Origin: Phlebopus portentosus
Taxonomy: Eukaryota; Basidiomycota; Agaricomycetes; Boletales; Boletinellaceae
Reading direction: 5' to 3'
DNA: 64,000 nt
NCBI GenBank assembly: GCA_037892935.1
Contig: JAYXKI010000004.1
Location: 2,232,001-2,296,000, forward strand
Shown here: positions 21,364 through 31,815 of the stretch, piece by piece
Layout of the letters: each line of letters starts with the position of its first letter
Position numbering within the stretch: the stretch's first letter is position 1
Made by a program: the position numbers and the translations under genes
The notes under the pieces: model-generated
Seen by the model: the letters and a program-made list of their open reading frames with translations, nothing else
Told to the model about the DNA's origin: nothing
The model's database searches: none

Positions 21364-22818
21364 GTGGAGCTAACTGACGAGCAACGAGCGGCCCTCCCTG
21401 CGAACTCTAGGTGGAGCGCCTCACGGGGACATTATATCGTCAAAGCAGGAAATCAAGTCTTTGGTGCCTGGTGGGACGAGACTGCCAAGAGGTGGTACTC
21501 CCAGAGGGAAGGAAGGTCCATCCACTGGAGAGTGAAACAAGAAGACGACGTAGACGAGCCCTCACCTCCTACTCCGACGCAACCAACAGCCCCCTTACCA
21601 GAACCATCGGGTTCGACCACCCAAGCGTTGGCCCCCACTGTCGAGCCCTCTCCGGCGTTTGGAAAGTTCCGAGAACCAGCGCCGCTTATACCGAGTGAAG
21701 AAGACGAAGAAGAAGAAGAAGAACACGAGATGTCATTATCGAAGGAAGTGATGACTGATCTCGCAACGGCGGTCGCACTAGCGCTCCAAGCTGCAGGCGA
21801 AGGTGCGAACCAAGGATCAAAGGTGTCGAAGAAGGTCCACGTCGCCAAACCAAGAGACTTCGATGGTGAACACGATTATGTGGACTTCAAGTGAGAGCTG
21901 CGCCTCTACATCTACGCATCTGAGTCAGAGTTCAGGACGAACAAGAGTAAGATTATGTTCGCACTGTCGTACATGAAGAGTGGTGCTGCGGCTCGCTGGG
22001 CAGAGAGTTACACCAGTGGAGCAGTTGATGCAGACGGCAACCTGACGTTCACGGACGCCTGGGACGCCTTCTTAAAGAAGCTGGACACTTCGTTCGATGA
22101 CCCTGCCAGATCCCAAAAGGCCTTCGAACGACTAGATGCAATGTACCAAGGAGACCTCAACGCCGACGAGTTTTTCAACAAGTTTGACATTTGTCGAGTG
22201 GATGCTGGCCTAGCAACAGAGGCACACGACGAATGGTTGATGAGTCGCCTGAAGAGGGCGCTAAACCCGAAGGTTGTGGAAGGGGTCATGAGATTGCCCA
22301 ATGAACCGACGTCGTATGAAGAGTTCAAGAAAGCCGCCGTCAAGGTCGACAGGGTCGAGCGCCAAATCAGGGACCTGATGGCTGAACGTCGGAGAAAGAC
22401 AATTAGTTCGACAGCAATGAAACCAGCTCCGACACCACCAATGAGACGTTTTATGCCACCTCAACAAGCAGCCCGTCCTTTCATACCCCCCGCTCAAGAT
22501 CGTCGTGATGCTACAGGAGTAACATATGGAGGCTTAGGACAACCCATGGATGTGATGATGAACCAGGCGCGTCGTACACGTGCTTGTTACAAGTGCGGTC
22601 AGGTGGGCCATTACATCAGGGAATGCCCGCGAGGTCGTGAAGCAATATGTGCCATCATCGCAGCCTTCGTCCCAGCAGACAGAAAGGCGCTCTTCGAGGA
22701 ACTCGGCCAAGCAAAGGAATCCTCCTTCGAAGAGGACGACGACGTCGATGTACGAGCGGTACCCGCTGAGCTGGAAGAACTCATAGAAGGCGAGGGTTTT
22801 CTAGAAGACCAGGCGTAG
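21364..22818 (+). CDS. Inner chromovirus gag, interrupted by UGA
   Basis: The frame opens without an evident ATG near 21364 (LTDEQRAALPANSRW), continues through Pro-rich and Glu-rich linkers, and reaches a TGA at 21892-21894. Resumed in the same frame it reads ELRLYIYASESEF and a Gag core (MFALSYMKSGAAARWAESYT), then a zinc knuckle CYKCGQVGHYIRECP, ending at 22816-22818. The outer copy has a TGA at the identical codon, so it predates both insertions. Either Gag is made by readthrough, or the second part is started separately, or the source copy was already defective. The end overlaps pol in the -1 frame. Confidence 0.75.
22794..22800 (+). promoter_or_regulatory. Candidate -1 ribosomal frameshift site GGGTTTT
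   Basis: In the gag frame the codons are GAG GGT TTT, so the heptamer is in exact X XXY YYZ register. After a -1 slip the frame runs open from 22800 through pol to 26684. The outer copy preserves GGGTTTT in the same register (near 29190, complement) although the base before it differs. L-A virus uses the closely related GGGUUUA. Confidence 0.65.
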
Positions 22819-25800
22819 ACGTCGGAACGACTGGTCGGTCTCCTAAAGGACTCTTTTCATTGGACTCGTTAAAATATAATCGTCCTATTGTACAATATCA
22901 AGATGTGAATACCAGTGACGGTTTCATCCTTCGAAAGATCCTTACCGACGTACTGCCAGATGAATCTGAAGATGACAACGATGACTTCGAAGTCTATGAA
23001 GATTTATTTGTCAGAAGAACAGATGCGCAAGCAGGCGAATTGAGAGAGGAAGAGCGGAATCAAACCGCTATAAAAAATGAGGTTGTGGCGGAAGCACCTT
23101 ACCGCGAGAACGTTGTTGCTCAGGTGAACGTCACTGAAGCAGTGTGGGATGTAGTAGGCAGACGCGCGGCTGAGGTATGGTGCGAGGGCATTGTGGACGC
23201 AGATCAGTTCGTGCGACGGGTGGGAGGAAAGGAGTTAGACGCCTTCGTTAGCATCGTACACCCAAAGGTAGCAGGTGATGACAAAGTAGACTTGTCGAAC
23301 CCCCTACTCGAAGAGGAAAACTTCATTGATGCTCATGCACTGATCGACTCAGGGTGCACGGGCTCATGCATCGATGAAGGTTTTGTCAAACGGTATGGTT
23401 TCCCCACCCAAAGGTACATTCGGCCTAGACCAGTCTTCAATGCTGACGGAACAAGCAACGAGGCTGGATTGATCAAGGAATACGTAGTCGTACGAATGTT
23501 CTTTGGGAAACACGAGGAAGAGATTCGACTGGCAGTGACATCCTTAGCGTCAAGCAACATCTTCCTCGGACATGACTGGTTGACGAAGCATAATCCTGAG
23601 ATTGATTGGAGGTTAGGAACAGTTAAGTTCACCCGTTGCCCTGATGAATGTGAGTCGCCACTGTCGAGCGAGGAGATAGATGAAGAGTTTGTGAGGAATG
23701 TGCGGATGAAGGAAGCGGCAAAATGGCCACCTTACCTGGAGGAATATGCCGATGTCTTTAGTGAGGAATCGTTCGAACGCTTACCAAACCACCGAACGTG
23801 GGACCACGCTATTGACCTGAAACCGGATTTCAAACCCAGTGACTGCAAGGTTTACCCATTATCGCCAAAAGAACAAGAAGCGATGAGGGAGTTCATTGAG
23901 GAAAACCTAGCGTCAGGACGTATCCGACAGTCGAAGTCTCCAATGGTGTCACCATTCTTCTTTATCAAGAAAGAGGATGGGAGCTTACGAGCAATCCAAG
24001 ACTATCGAAAGCTCAATGAAGGAACGGTCAAGAACAAATACCCGTTGCCACTAATAAATGAGCTCATCGACAAGGTTAAGGATGCAAGGTACATCACGAA
24101 GCTCGACGTTCGTTGGGGATACTACAACATCCAGATTCGCGAGGGAGATGAGTGGAAGGCAGCGTTCCGGACAAATCTAGGCTTATTTGAACCCACAGTC
24201 ATGTTCTTCGGCTTGTGTAATGCGCCAGCGACGTTCCAAGGCTTTATGAATGACATCTTTCGGGAGCTAATTCATGAGGGTATCGTCATCATTTACCTCG
24301 ATGACATTCTCATCTTCTCGAATGATCTAGAAGAACACCGCAGACGCACCAAACGAGTCTTTGAGATCCTTCGCCAAAACGGACTTTTCCTAAAGCCGCA
24401 GAAGTGCGAGTTCGAAGTTGATACAGTCAAGTACCTCGGACACATTATTGGCAATGGCGAAGTTCGAATGGATCCCAAGAAGACGGCGGCAGTACAGGAC
24501 TGGCCAGTTCCAAGGAACGTCCACAAACTGCAACAATTCCTGGGATTAGGAAATTGGTTGCGACGTTTTGTTAAGGATTACAGTTCGGTCGTCAAACCCT
24601 TGACTACCCTAACGGGTAAGGTGGAATGGAAATGGGGCGAAGATGAGCAGGCAGCGTTTGAGGAATTGAAGCGTCGTTTGAGTAGTCCTCCCGTGTTAGC
24701 GATACCCAACAACGAGGACCCTTTCCGGGTAGAAGCAGATGCGTCGGACTTTGCGACTGGTGGAGTCCTTCTCCAGAAACAAGACGGTAAATGGAAGGTG
24801 ATCGCTTATCGGTCGTCAACATTCCTAGAGGCAGAGCAAAACTATGAGATTTACGACAAGGAAATGCTCGCCATCGTTCAAGCCCTAAAGGAATGGCGAC
24901 AATATCTCCAGGGAGCTAACCAACCTTTTGAGGTATGGACAGACCATGCAAATCTAACGTACTTCCGATCGCCGCAGAAGTTAAATCGTCGACAAGCTCG
25001 TTGGCGACTCGATTTAGCTGAGTTCGATTTCACGCTAGTCCATAAACCCGGAAAGACGTTGGGAAAAGCTGATCTGTTGTCACGCCGGGCAGATTATGAC
25101 AAGGGCGAGCGCGATAATGAGAACGTGACTTTCATCAAGAAGGAATGGCTGGTTAGAGGAATGGTTCAGACGTCAAGAGAAGTACTCATTGAAAAGGTCG
25201 TGGAAGCGCAGAGACAAGAGGACGAGGGAGTGAGGCCGAAGGACGTCGAGAAGAGAGGGGACATGTGGAGAAAGGGCCGCCGACTATATGTACCAGCGAG
25301 CATCAGAGAGGACGTCATGAAGGAACACCATGACTCGACCCTGGCAGGACATCCAGGAGCAACAAAGATGATCCAGCTGATAGCACGCAGGTACTGGTGG
25401 CCGAGGATGAGTGCAGATGTGCGGGTGTACGTGCGGGGGTGTGATTGTTGTCAGCGGACGAAGGCTCTAAGGACAACGAGAGCAAAGGTTTTGCACCCTA
25501 ATGAGGTGCCGGAGGCACCATGGCAGATTGTCACGGTCGACCTAATCGGAGAGTTGCCAGAATCGAATGGGTTCAATGCGATTTGCGTAGTGGTCGATCG
25601 CTTTAGCAAACAAATCCATGCAATTCCAACAACGACAAAGTTAACGGCGGAAGGCATGGCTAGGATCTACAGGGACCACGTCTTCCGATTACACGGACTA
25701 CCACGGAAGATCATTCATGACCGAGGGGTGCAATTTGACGCAAAGATGATGAAGGAGTTGTACAAGCTCCTCCACATTGAAGGCAACCCATCGACAGCGT

Positions 25801-26684
25801 ATCACCCACAAACTGACGGACAGACAGAGCGGGTTAATCAGGAACTAGAACAATACCTGCGGCTATACGTCAACCATCGGCAGTCAGACTGGGCGGACTG
25901 GCTGGCTCTCGCAGAATTCGCATACAACAATCGTGAACATTCAGCGACGAAGCTATCTCCCTTCTTCGTCAATACGGGAATGCACCCCTTAGACTTCACG
26001 GGGGTTGGAACGGCATCATCGAACCTGTCAGCAGAAGAATTTGCCAAACATGTCAAGGAGGTGCACGAACTCGCTCAAGGTAACCTAACCCAAGCAAACG
26101 AAGACATGAAGCGTTTCTACGACCGCCATGCTGGGAAGTCCATTACCTATGAGGCAGGGCAGAAAGTCTTCTTAGATGGACGAAATATCAAGACGATCCG
26201 ACCGACGAAGAAGATGGATGATAAATGGTTCGGTCCCTTCGAGGTAGTGGAAAAGGTTGGCGCAAGCGCATACAGACTCAAACTACCGAAGACCTGGAAG
26301 AAGGTCCATCCAGTTTTCAATGAGATCTTGCTCAAACCAGCCGTCCAACCGTCCTTTGAATCGCAGAAGAAACCACCTCCACCACCGCCAGTGATCATTG
26401 ATGAGCAGGAAGAGTATGAGGTTGAAGAAATACTCGACTCGCGTCTGCATCGAGGCAAGCTCCAATTCCTGGTCAAGTGGGTTGGATATGAGGAAGCGAC
26501 TTGGCAGCCAGAATCCGACGTCAAGGATAATGCGCAGGAGTCAATTCAAGAATTCTACTGCAAACATCCTGGAGCTCCAAGGAAGTTAACGATACCTCGA
26601 CAAAGCCTGCGAGCGCTGTACAAGTTCACGTCCTCAGAAGGCTTATGTGGTTGGTCGGGACGCCCAACCTTGAAGGGGGGGTGA
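22800..26684 (+). CDS. Inner chromovirus Pol polyprotein
   Basis: About 1294 codons in the -1 frame relative to gag. In order: aspartic protease motif ALIDSGCTGSCID; reverse transcriptase with [11 protein letters not shown] and YLDDILIFS; RNase H with VEADASDFATGGVL; tether; integrase zinc finger (HHDSTLAGHPGATK followed by CDCCQRTK); integrase catalytic residues in VTVDLIGELP, HDRGVQFDAK and ERVNQELEQ; and a C-terminal chromodomain EEYEVEEILDSRLHRGKLQF followed by VKWVGYEEATWQPE. No stop or frameshift is visible, so this copy could supply enzymes. It ends four codons after a G run that serves as polypurine tract, with the 3' LTR starting at the next base. Confidence 0.95.
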   Translation, partial: SRRPGVDVGTTGRSPKGLFSLDSLKYNRPIVQYQDVNTSDGFILRKILTDVLPDESEDDNDDFEVYEDLFVRRTDAQAGELREEERNQTAIKNEVVAEAPYRENVVAQVNVTEAVWDVVGRRAAEVWCEGIVDADQFVRRVGGKELDAFVSIVHPKVAGDDKVDLSNPLLEEENFIDAHALIDSGCTGSCIDEGFVKRYGFPTQRYIRPRPVFNADGTSNEAGLIKEYVVVRMFFGKHEEEIRLAVTSLASSNIFLGHDWLTKHNPEIDWRLGTVKFTRCPDECESPLSSEEIDEEFVRNVRMKEAAKWPPYLEEYADVFSEESFERLPNHRTWDHAIDLKPDFKPSDCKVYPLSPKEQEAMREFIEENLASGRIRQSKSPMVSPFFFIKKEDGSLRAIQDYRKLNEGTVKNKYPLPLINELIDKVKDARYITKLDVRWGYYNIQIREGDEWKAAFRTNLGLFEPTVMFFGLCNAPATFQGFMNDIFRELIHEGIVIIYLDDILIFSNDLEEHRRRTKRVFEILRQNGLFLKPQKCEFEVDTVKYLGHIIGNGEVRMDPKKTAAVQDWPVPRNVHKLQQFLGLGNWLRRFVKDYSSVVKPLTTLTGKVEWKWGEDEQAAFEELKRRLSSPPVLAIPNNEDPFRVEADASDFATGGVLLQKQDGKWKVIAYRSSTFLEAEQNYEIYDKEMLAIVQALKEWRQYLQGANQPFEVWTDHANLTYFRSPQKLNRRQARWRLDLAEFDFTLVHKPGKTLGKADLLSRRADYDKGERDNENVTFIKKEWLVRGMVQTSREVLIEKVVEAQRQEDEGVRPKDVEKRGDMWRKGRRLYVPASIREDVMKEHHDSTLAGHPGATKMIQLIARRYWWPRMSADVRVYVRGCDCCQRTKALRTTRAKVLHPNEVPEAPWQIVTVDLIGELPESNGFNAICVVVDRFSKQIHAIPTTTKLTAEGMARIYRDHVFRLHGLPRKIIHDRGVQFDAKMMKELYKLLHIEGNPSTAYHPQTDGQTERVNQELEQYLRLYVNHRQSDWADWLALAEFAYNNREHSATKLSPFFVNTGMHPLDFTGVGTASSNLSAEEFAKHVKEVHELAQGNLTQANEDMKRFYDRHAGKSITYEAGQKVFLDGRNIKTIRPTKKMDDKWFGPFEVVEKVGASAYRLKLPKTWKKVHPVFNEILLKPAVQPSFESQKKPPPPPPVIIDEQEEYEVEEILDSRLHRGKLQFLVKWVGYEEATWQPESDVKDNAQESIQEFYCKHPGAPRKLTIPRQSLRALYKFTSSEGLCGWSGRPTLKGG
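26671..26684 (+). other. Polypurine tract overlapping the pol stop codon
   Basis: A run of seven G preceded by GAA ends in the pol stop TGA, immediately before the LTR TG. The same arrangement is seen at the outer copy's 3' LTR (14549 onward, complement). Confidence 0.75.
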
Positions 26685-27142
26685 TGTAAGGACTCGAACA
26701 TTTTCCTTTTCTTTTCTGACGTCATCATTTATTTTAATTTTCTTTTTCTTTTCTTTTATTTTTCTTATGCGCTTATTCATCCTTTTGCCGGAACATTCCA
26801 CAATGTTCTATCACGCTCACTAATCATCCCATTCCTTGTCATGTGACTTCCCATTAGGGTAGACCTTTCCCGTGCCCAAAGTCTATATAAGTAGATAGTT
26901 TGACTCTTTCGTTCCTTGTCTTTCTATTCTACTTACCTTCACTGCGACCTAGGTATCTACTCTTGTATTATTAGTTTGCTGAATTCTACTTACCTTCACT
27001 GCAACCTAGCGTTCGACGGTCTGGACTTAAGCCTCGTCTTAGCTGTCTTGACCTGAGCGACGTGTTTGGGATTATCTCATTCACGCTTGTTTGTTGTTGT
27101 GTTGGCCTGCCTCGACTCAGTCCTTGAGCCGTCCGCCTAACA
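26685..27142 (+). repeat. Inner element 3' LTR
   Basis: 458 bp, TGTAAGG to CTAACA, followed by target duplication TCGGC at 27143-27147. Carries TATATAA and the GTCTTTCTATT self-primer segment. Confidence 0.9.
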
Positions 27143-27147
27143 TCGGC

Positions 27148-29127
27148 CTCCAAGAAGGTCGACGATCGATAGGCTATCACTTTCCACTTCTCGTCTTGTT
27201 TCTGAAGGAGCACTCCTCCAGATGCAAAGTCCGATGCATCTGCTTCGACCCGGAAAGGACCCTCCTCATTCGGGATGGCCAGAACCGGGGGACTACTCAA
27301 CCGACCCTTCAACTCTTCGAATGCTCGTTGTTCCTCCTCTCCCCACTTCCATTCCACCTTGCCCATCAGCATCGTCAGGGGTTTAACAACAGAGCTATAA
27401 TCCTTTACGAATCGTTGCAACCAGTTCCCTAGTCCCAGGAATTGTTGCAGTTTGTGAACGTTTCGCGGGATTGGCCACTCCTGAACCGCTGTTGTCTTTT
27501 TCGGGTCCATTCGAACCTCGCCATTACCGATGATGTGTCCGAGATACTTGACTGTATCAACCTCGAACTCACATTTCTGCGGCTTCAGGAAAAGTCCATT
27601 TTGACGCAGGATCTCAAAGACTCGTTTGGTGCGTTGGTGATGTTCCTCCAAATCATTCGAGAAAATGAGGATGTCGTCGAGGTAAATGATGACAATACCC
27701 TCATGGATCATTTCTCAAAAGATATCATTCATGAAACCTTGGAATGTCGCCGGCGCATTGCATAATCCAAAAAACATGACCGTTGGTTCGAATAAGCCTA
27801 AATTCGTCCTAAACGCCGCCTTCCATTCATCGCCTTCACGAATCCGGATGTTGTAGTATCCCCAACGAACATTGAGCTTCGTGATGTACCTTGCATCCTT
27901 AACCTTGTCGATGAGCTCATTTATCAGCAGCAATGGGTATTTGTTCTTGACCGTCCCTTCGTTGAGCTTTCGATAGTCTTGGATTGCTCGTAAGCTCCCA
28001 TCCTCTTTCTTGATAAAGAAGAATGGTGACACCATTGGAGACTTCGACTGTCGGATACGTCCTGATGCTAGGTTTTCCTCAATGAACTCCCTCATCGCTT
28101 CTTGTTCTTTTGGCAATAATGGGTAAACCTTGCAGTCGCTGGGTTTGAAATCCGGTTTCAGGTCAATAGCGTGATCCCACGTTCAGTGGTTTGGTAAGCA
28201 TTCAAACAATTCCTCACTAAAGACGTCGGCATATTCCTCCAGGTAAGGTGGCCATTTTGCTGCCTCCTTCATCCGCACATTCCTCACAAACTCTTCATCT
28301 ATCTCCTCGCTCGACAGGGGCGACTCACATTCATCAGGGCAACGGGTGAACTTAACTGTTCCTAACCTCCAATCAATCTCAGGATTATGCTTCGTCAACC
28401 AGTCATGTCCGAGGAAGATGTTGCTTGACGCTAAGGATGTCACCGCCAGTCGAATCTCTTCCTCGTGTTTCCCAAAGAACATTTGTACGACTACGTATTC
28501 CTTGATCAATCCAGCCTCGTTGCTTGTTCCGTCAGCATTGAAGACTGGTCTAGGCCGAATGTACCTTTGGGTGGGGAAACCATACCGTTTGACAAAACCC
28601 TCATCGATACATGAACCCGTGCATCCCGAGTCGATTAGCGCATGAGCATTGATGAAGTTTTCCTCTTCGAGTAGAGGGTTCAACAAATCTACCTCATCAT
28701 TGCCCGCTATCTTCGGATATACGATGCTAACGAAGGCGTCCAACTCTTTTCCTCCCGCCCTCCGGACAAATTGATCTGCATCCACTATGCCCTCGCGCCA
28801 TACCTCAGCCGCGCGTCTGCCAACCACATCCCATACTGCTTCAGTATCGCTCGCCTGAGCAACAACATTCTCGTGGTAAGGTGCTTCCGCCTCAACCTCA
28901 TTTTTTATAGCGGTTTGATTCCGCTCTTCCACACTAAGCTTGTTCGAATCGCCTGCTTGCGCATTCACTTTTCTAACCAACAAATCTGTGTAGACATCGA
29001 AGTCCTCGTCGTCCGCTTCAGGTTCATCAGGTATTACATCGGTAAGGAGTTTTCGAAGGGTGAAACCGTCACTGATATTCGCATCTTGGTATTGTACAAC
29101 AGGACGATTATATTTTAACGAGTCCAA
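27148..29127 (-). pseudogene. Outer pol, 5' part: protease and reverse transcriptase
   Basis: Reading downward from about 29127 (SLKYNRPVVQYQ), the translation matches the inner Pol closely: DSGCTGSCID protease, then RT. Stops occur at 28183-28185 and 27715-27717 (complement), each TGA where the inner copy has an Arg codon (CGA and CGG). YLDDILIFS of RT is intact after the second stop. The frame ends in RNase H at FLEA, where the inner element inserted; the rest continues at 16441. Confidence 0.9.
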
Positions 29128-29188
29128 TGAAAAGAGTCCTTTAGGAAACCGACCAGTCGTTCCGACGTCTATGCCTGGTCCTCTGGAA

Positions 29189-30620
29189 AACCCTTGCCGT
29201 CCACGAGTTCTTCTAGTTCAGTCAGCACTGCTCACACATCGATGTCGTCGACCTCTTCGAAGGAGGATTTCTTCACTTGGCCGAGTTCTTCGAAGAGCGC
29301 CTTTCTGTCTGCTGGAACAAAGGCCGCAATGATTGCGCGTATTGCTTCACGGCCTCGGGGGCATTCCCGAATGTAGTGGCCCACTTGACCACACTTATAG
29401 CAAGCGCGCGCGCGATGTGCCTGATTCATCATCACCTCCATCGGCTGACCTAGGCCCCCATATGTTACTCCAGTCGCATCACGATGATCTTGGGCGGGAG
29501 GGATGAAAGGGCGAGTCGCTTGTTGAGGCGGCACCGGACGTCTTAGTGGTGGCGACGCCAGTTTCATCACTGTTGAGCCGACCGTCTTTCTCCTACGCTC
29601 AGCCATTAGATCCCTGATCTGATGTTCGACCCTGTCGACCTTGACCGCAGCCTTCTTGAATTCCTCATATGTTGTCGGTTCATTGGGTAGGCGCATGATA
29701 CCTTCAACCACCTTTGGGTTTAGTGCTCGTTTCAAGCGACTCATCAGCCATTCATTGTGAGCCTCGGTGGCCAGTCCAGCGTCAACCCGACAGATGTCAA
29801 ACTTATTGAAGAACTCATCGGCGTTGAGGTCCCCTTGGTACATCATGTCGAGCCTTTCAAAGGCCTTCTGGGAATGAGCCGGGTCATCAAATGAGGTGTC
29901 AAGTTTCTTTAGGAAAGCATCCCAAGTGTCCTTGAATGCTATCCTGCCCTGCTCGTCAATTGCGCCACTCGTGTAGCTTTCCGCCCAGCTTGCAGCAGCA
30001 CCGCTCTTCATATACGACAGAGCAAACATGATCTTTGCTTTGCTCGTCTTAAACTCTGACTCCGACGCATAAACATACAGGTGCAGCTCTCATTTGAAGT
30101 CGATATATCCATGTTCACCGTCGAAGTCTCGGGGCTTGGCGACATGAACCTTGTTCGTCTTTGATCCTTGGCTTGTTCCTTCTCCTGCTGCTTGGAGTGC
30201 TAGCGCGATCGCCGTAGCAAGGTCCGTTATCGACTCTTTCGACAACAACATCTCTTGTTCTTCTTCTTCCTCTTCCTCCTCTTCGTCTGTTGGTATGAGT
30301 GGAGCTGGCTCTCGTGGTTCGGTGAAAGACAATGAGGGTGCTATGGGTGGAGCTGACGTCTGACCTGTCGATGTTGATGGTTCTGGTAATGAAGCCGTTG
30401 ATCCTGTGGGGGTAGGGGGTGCGGGATCGTCTACATCACCCTCTTGTTTTGCTCTCCAATACTGGGACTTGTCCCCTCTGGTAGAGTACCACTTCTTTGC
30501 AGTCTCGTCCCATCAAGCAATGAAGGTTTGACCACCCGACTTGACAATATACTGTCCTCGCAATGCACTCCACCTAGTGTTTGTTGGGAGAGCCGCCCGC
30601 TGATCGTCAGTTAGATCCAC
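29189..30620 (-). pseudogene. Outer gag, degraded
   Basis: The Gag core (MFALSYMKSGAAASWAESYT) and knuckle CYKCGQVGHYIRECP lie in 29232-30029 with a premature TGA at 29232-29234 in place of the CGA of the inner copy. The UGA shared with the inner copy is at 30090-30092. The N-terminal part can be followed to about 30620 with Glu-rich and Pro-rich linkers. Confidence 0.85.
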
Positions 30621-31018
30621 CTTGATAGGCCAGAGGTGGAACGGGGATCGGGATGGTGTTCGGACGGGACCGACTTCAGATGACCGGCTCGTCCTTGAAA
30701 TTGATGACTAGTCGGAAGGCACCAAGGTAGATGATGAACGAGATGCTCGGTGATGATTGGACTCTATGAGTCACCCAAGAGAACGTCTGATGCGAGTTCC
30801 ACAGAAGAGTGATTCGGAGCGCCACGATTGGAGGGTTGATTGATTGTTTTGGGAACTATCGGGACACGTCAAAGTCAGTCGGACCTTGATGGGCAAGATA
30901 GGGGTTGCTCGGATAAATCCGGGATGGGCGTGGTCGTTGACCGTCGATGTGTCTCCTGCGTGGAGTAGCGACAAACGAGTGGTTAAACCACGGGTCCGAG
31001 AGTAGGTCTTTCTATTAT
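30621..31018 (-). other. Outer element leader and primer-binding site
   Basis: Untranslated leader matching the inner element's 20948-21363, with scattered substitutions. It ends at the 5' LTR with AATAGAAAGAC on the minus strand (31007-31017), the self-primer complement. Confidence 0.75.
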
Positions 31019-31436
31019 GTTAGGCAGCGAGACTAATGGGCGTCGATCTCGAGGCGGCCAACACAAACAACAAACAACTGGCTAACGCGAGTTGCCGGGC
31101 TATATGCACGCTATGTCGCAGTGAAGGTAAGTAGAATTCAGTAAACTAATAATACAAGAGTAGATACCTATGTCGCAGTGAAGGTAAGTAGAATAGAAAG
31201 ACAAGGAACGAAAGAGTCAAACTATCTACTTATATAGACTTTGAGTGTGGGAAAGGTCTACTCTAATAGGAAGTCACATGATAAGGAATGAGATGATTAG
31301 TGAGCGTGATAGAATGTTGTGGAATGTTCTGGCAATTGGATGAATAAGCGCATAAGAAAAATAAAAGAAAAGGAAAAAGAATATTAAAATAAATGATGAC
31401 ATAAGAAAAGAAAAGGAAAATGTTCGAGTCCTTACA
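31019..31436 (-). repeat. Outer element 5' LTR
   Basis: 418 bp, followed on the right by the target duplication TCCAC (31437-31441). Close to the left LTR at 14130-14548, differing mainly by CpG transitions. Confidence 0.9.
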
Positions 31437-31441
31437 TCCAC

Positions 31442-31815
31442 TCAAAAACTCGCATCAAGATCGACACAATCAGCAGATCAACAGGATCAGCATTCCAAAT
31501 GCAACTAGTAACAGTCTAGCAGTCACTAGAGCCAAACTACTATTAACGCGACCAAGGCAATGGTCACAGGCATCAACAGCAATATATGGGTGCCTGAGAA
31601 GCACGCCGCAAGTACATAACCCCGTGGACTACTTAACACCGCCGACCGGTAAATACTACTGCCGATTTACTACCGCCGACTGTCACCTTAACACCGCTGA
31701 CCAAACTCTTGATCAAAAGAAGTCAAGAAGTGATCAAAACTACTAGAAACCCGAGAAGTCTAGAACATGACTACTAAAGCCTAACACCTAAAGTCTAAAG
31801 GCTAATCTGAGCCCA
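31442..31815. other. Flank of the transposon nest, nothing recognised
   Basis: Continues the sequence interrupted at 14129. Repeats of an ACCGCCGAC-like motif occur at 31645-31700. An open frame at 31420-31746 begins inside the LTR and has no family resemblance. Confidence 0.35.

Larger units (their letters stand above)
16442..27142 (+). mobile_element. Inner Ty3/Gypsy chromovirus, young copy (Tf1/sushi-like)
   Basis: Plus-strand element inserted in the outer copy's RNase H region, flanked by TCGGC at 16437-16441 and 27143-27147. LTRs are 16442-16776 plus 20821-20947 (5', interrupted) and 26685-27142 (3', 458 bp). Subtracting the 4-bp duplication, the two 5' pieces also total 458 bp. Pol is a single intact frame of more than 1270 codons, and the 3' LTR begins directly after its stop codon. 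The order protease, RT, RNase H, integrase, chromodomain places it in the chromovirus clade. LTRs differ at only a few positions, so it is recent. Confidence 0.95.
14130..31436 (-). mobile_element. Outer Ty3/Gypsy chromovirus, old copy, split by nested insertion
   Basis: The minus-strand element runs from the 5' LTR at 31019-31436 to the 3' LTR at 14130-14548. It is flanked by TCCAC at 14125-14129 and 31437-31441, a perfect 5-bp target duplication. Its internal part is 31018 down to 27143 plus 16441 down to 14549; the middle is a later insertion. Gag, protease, reverse transcriptase, RNase H, integrase and chromodomain pieces are all recognisable but carry several stops, mostly Arg codons turned to TGA. 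The PPT-like run of G abuts the 3' LTR at 14551 onward (complement). Same family as the inner element. Confidence 0.9.

Noticed and set aside
21159..21377. 72-codon frame upstream of inner gag
   Set aside because: Falls in the retrotransposon leader, is not conserved as a frame in the outer copy as far as I can follow, and ends before gag.
27143..27432. Open frame linking outer pol with LTR sequence (minus-strand DVRRTAQG...)
   Set aside because: Artefact of reading from pol across the insertion junction into the inner 3' LTR.
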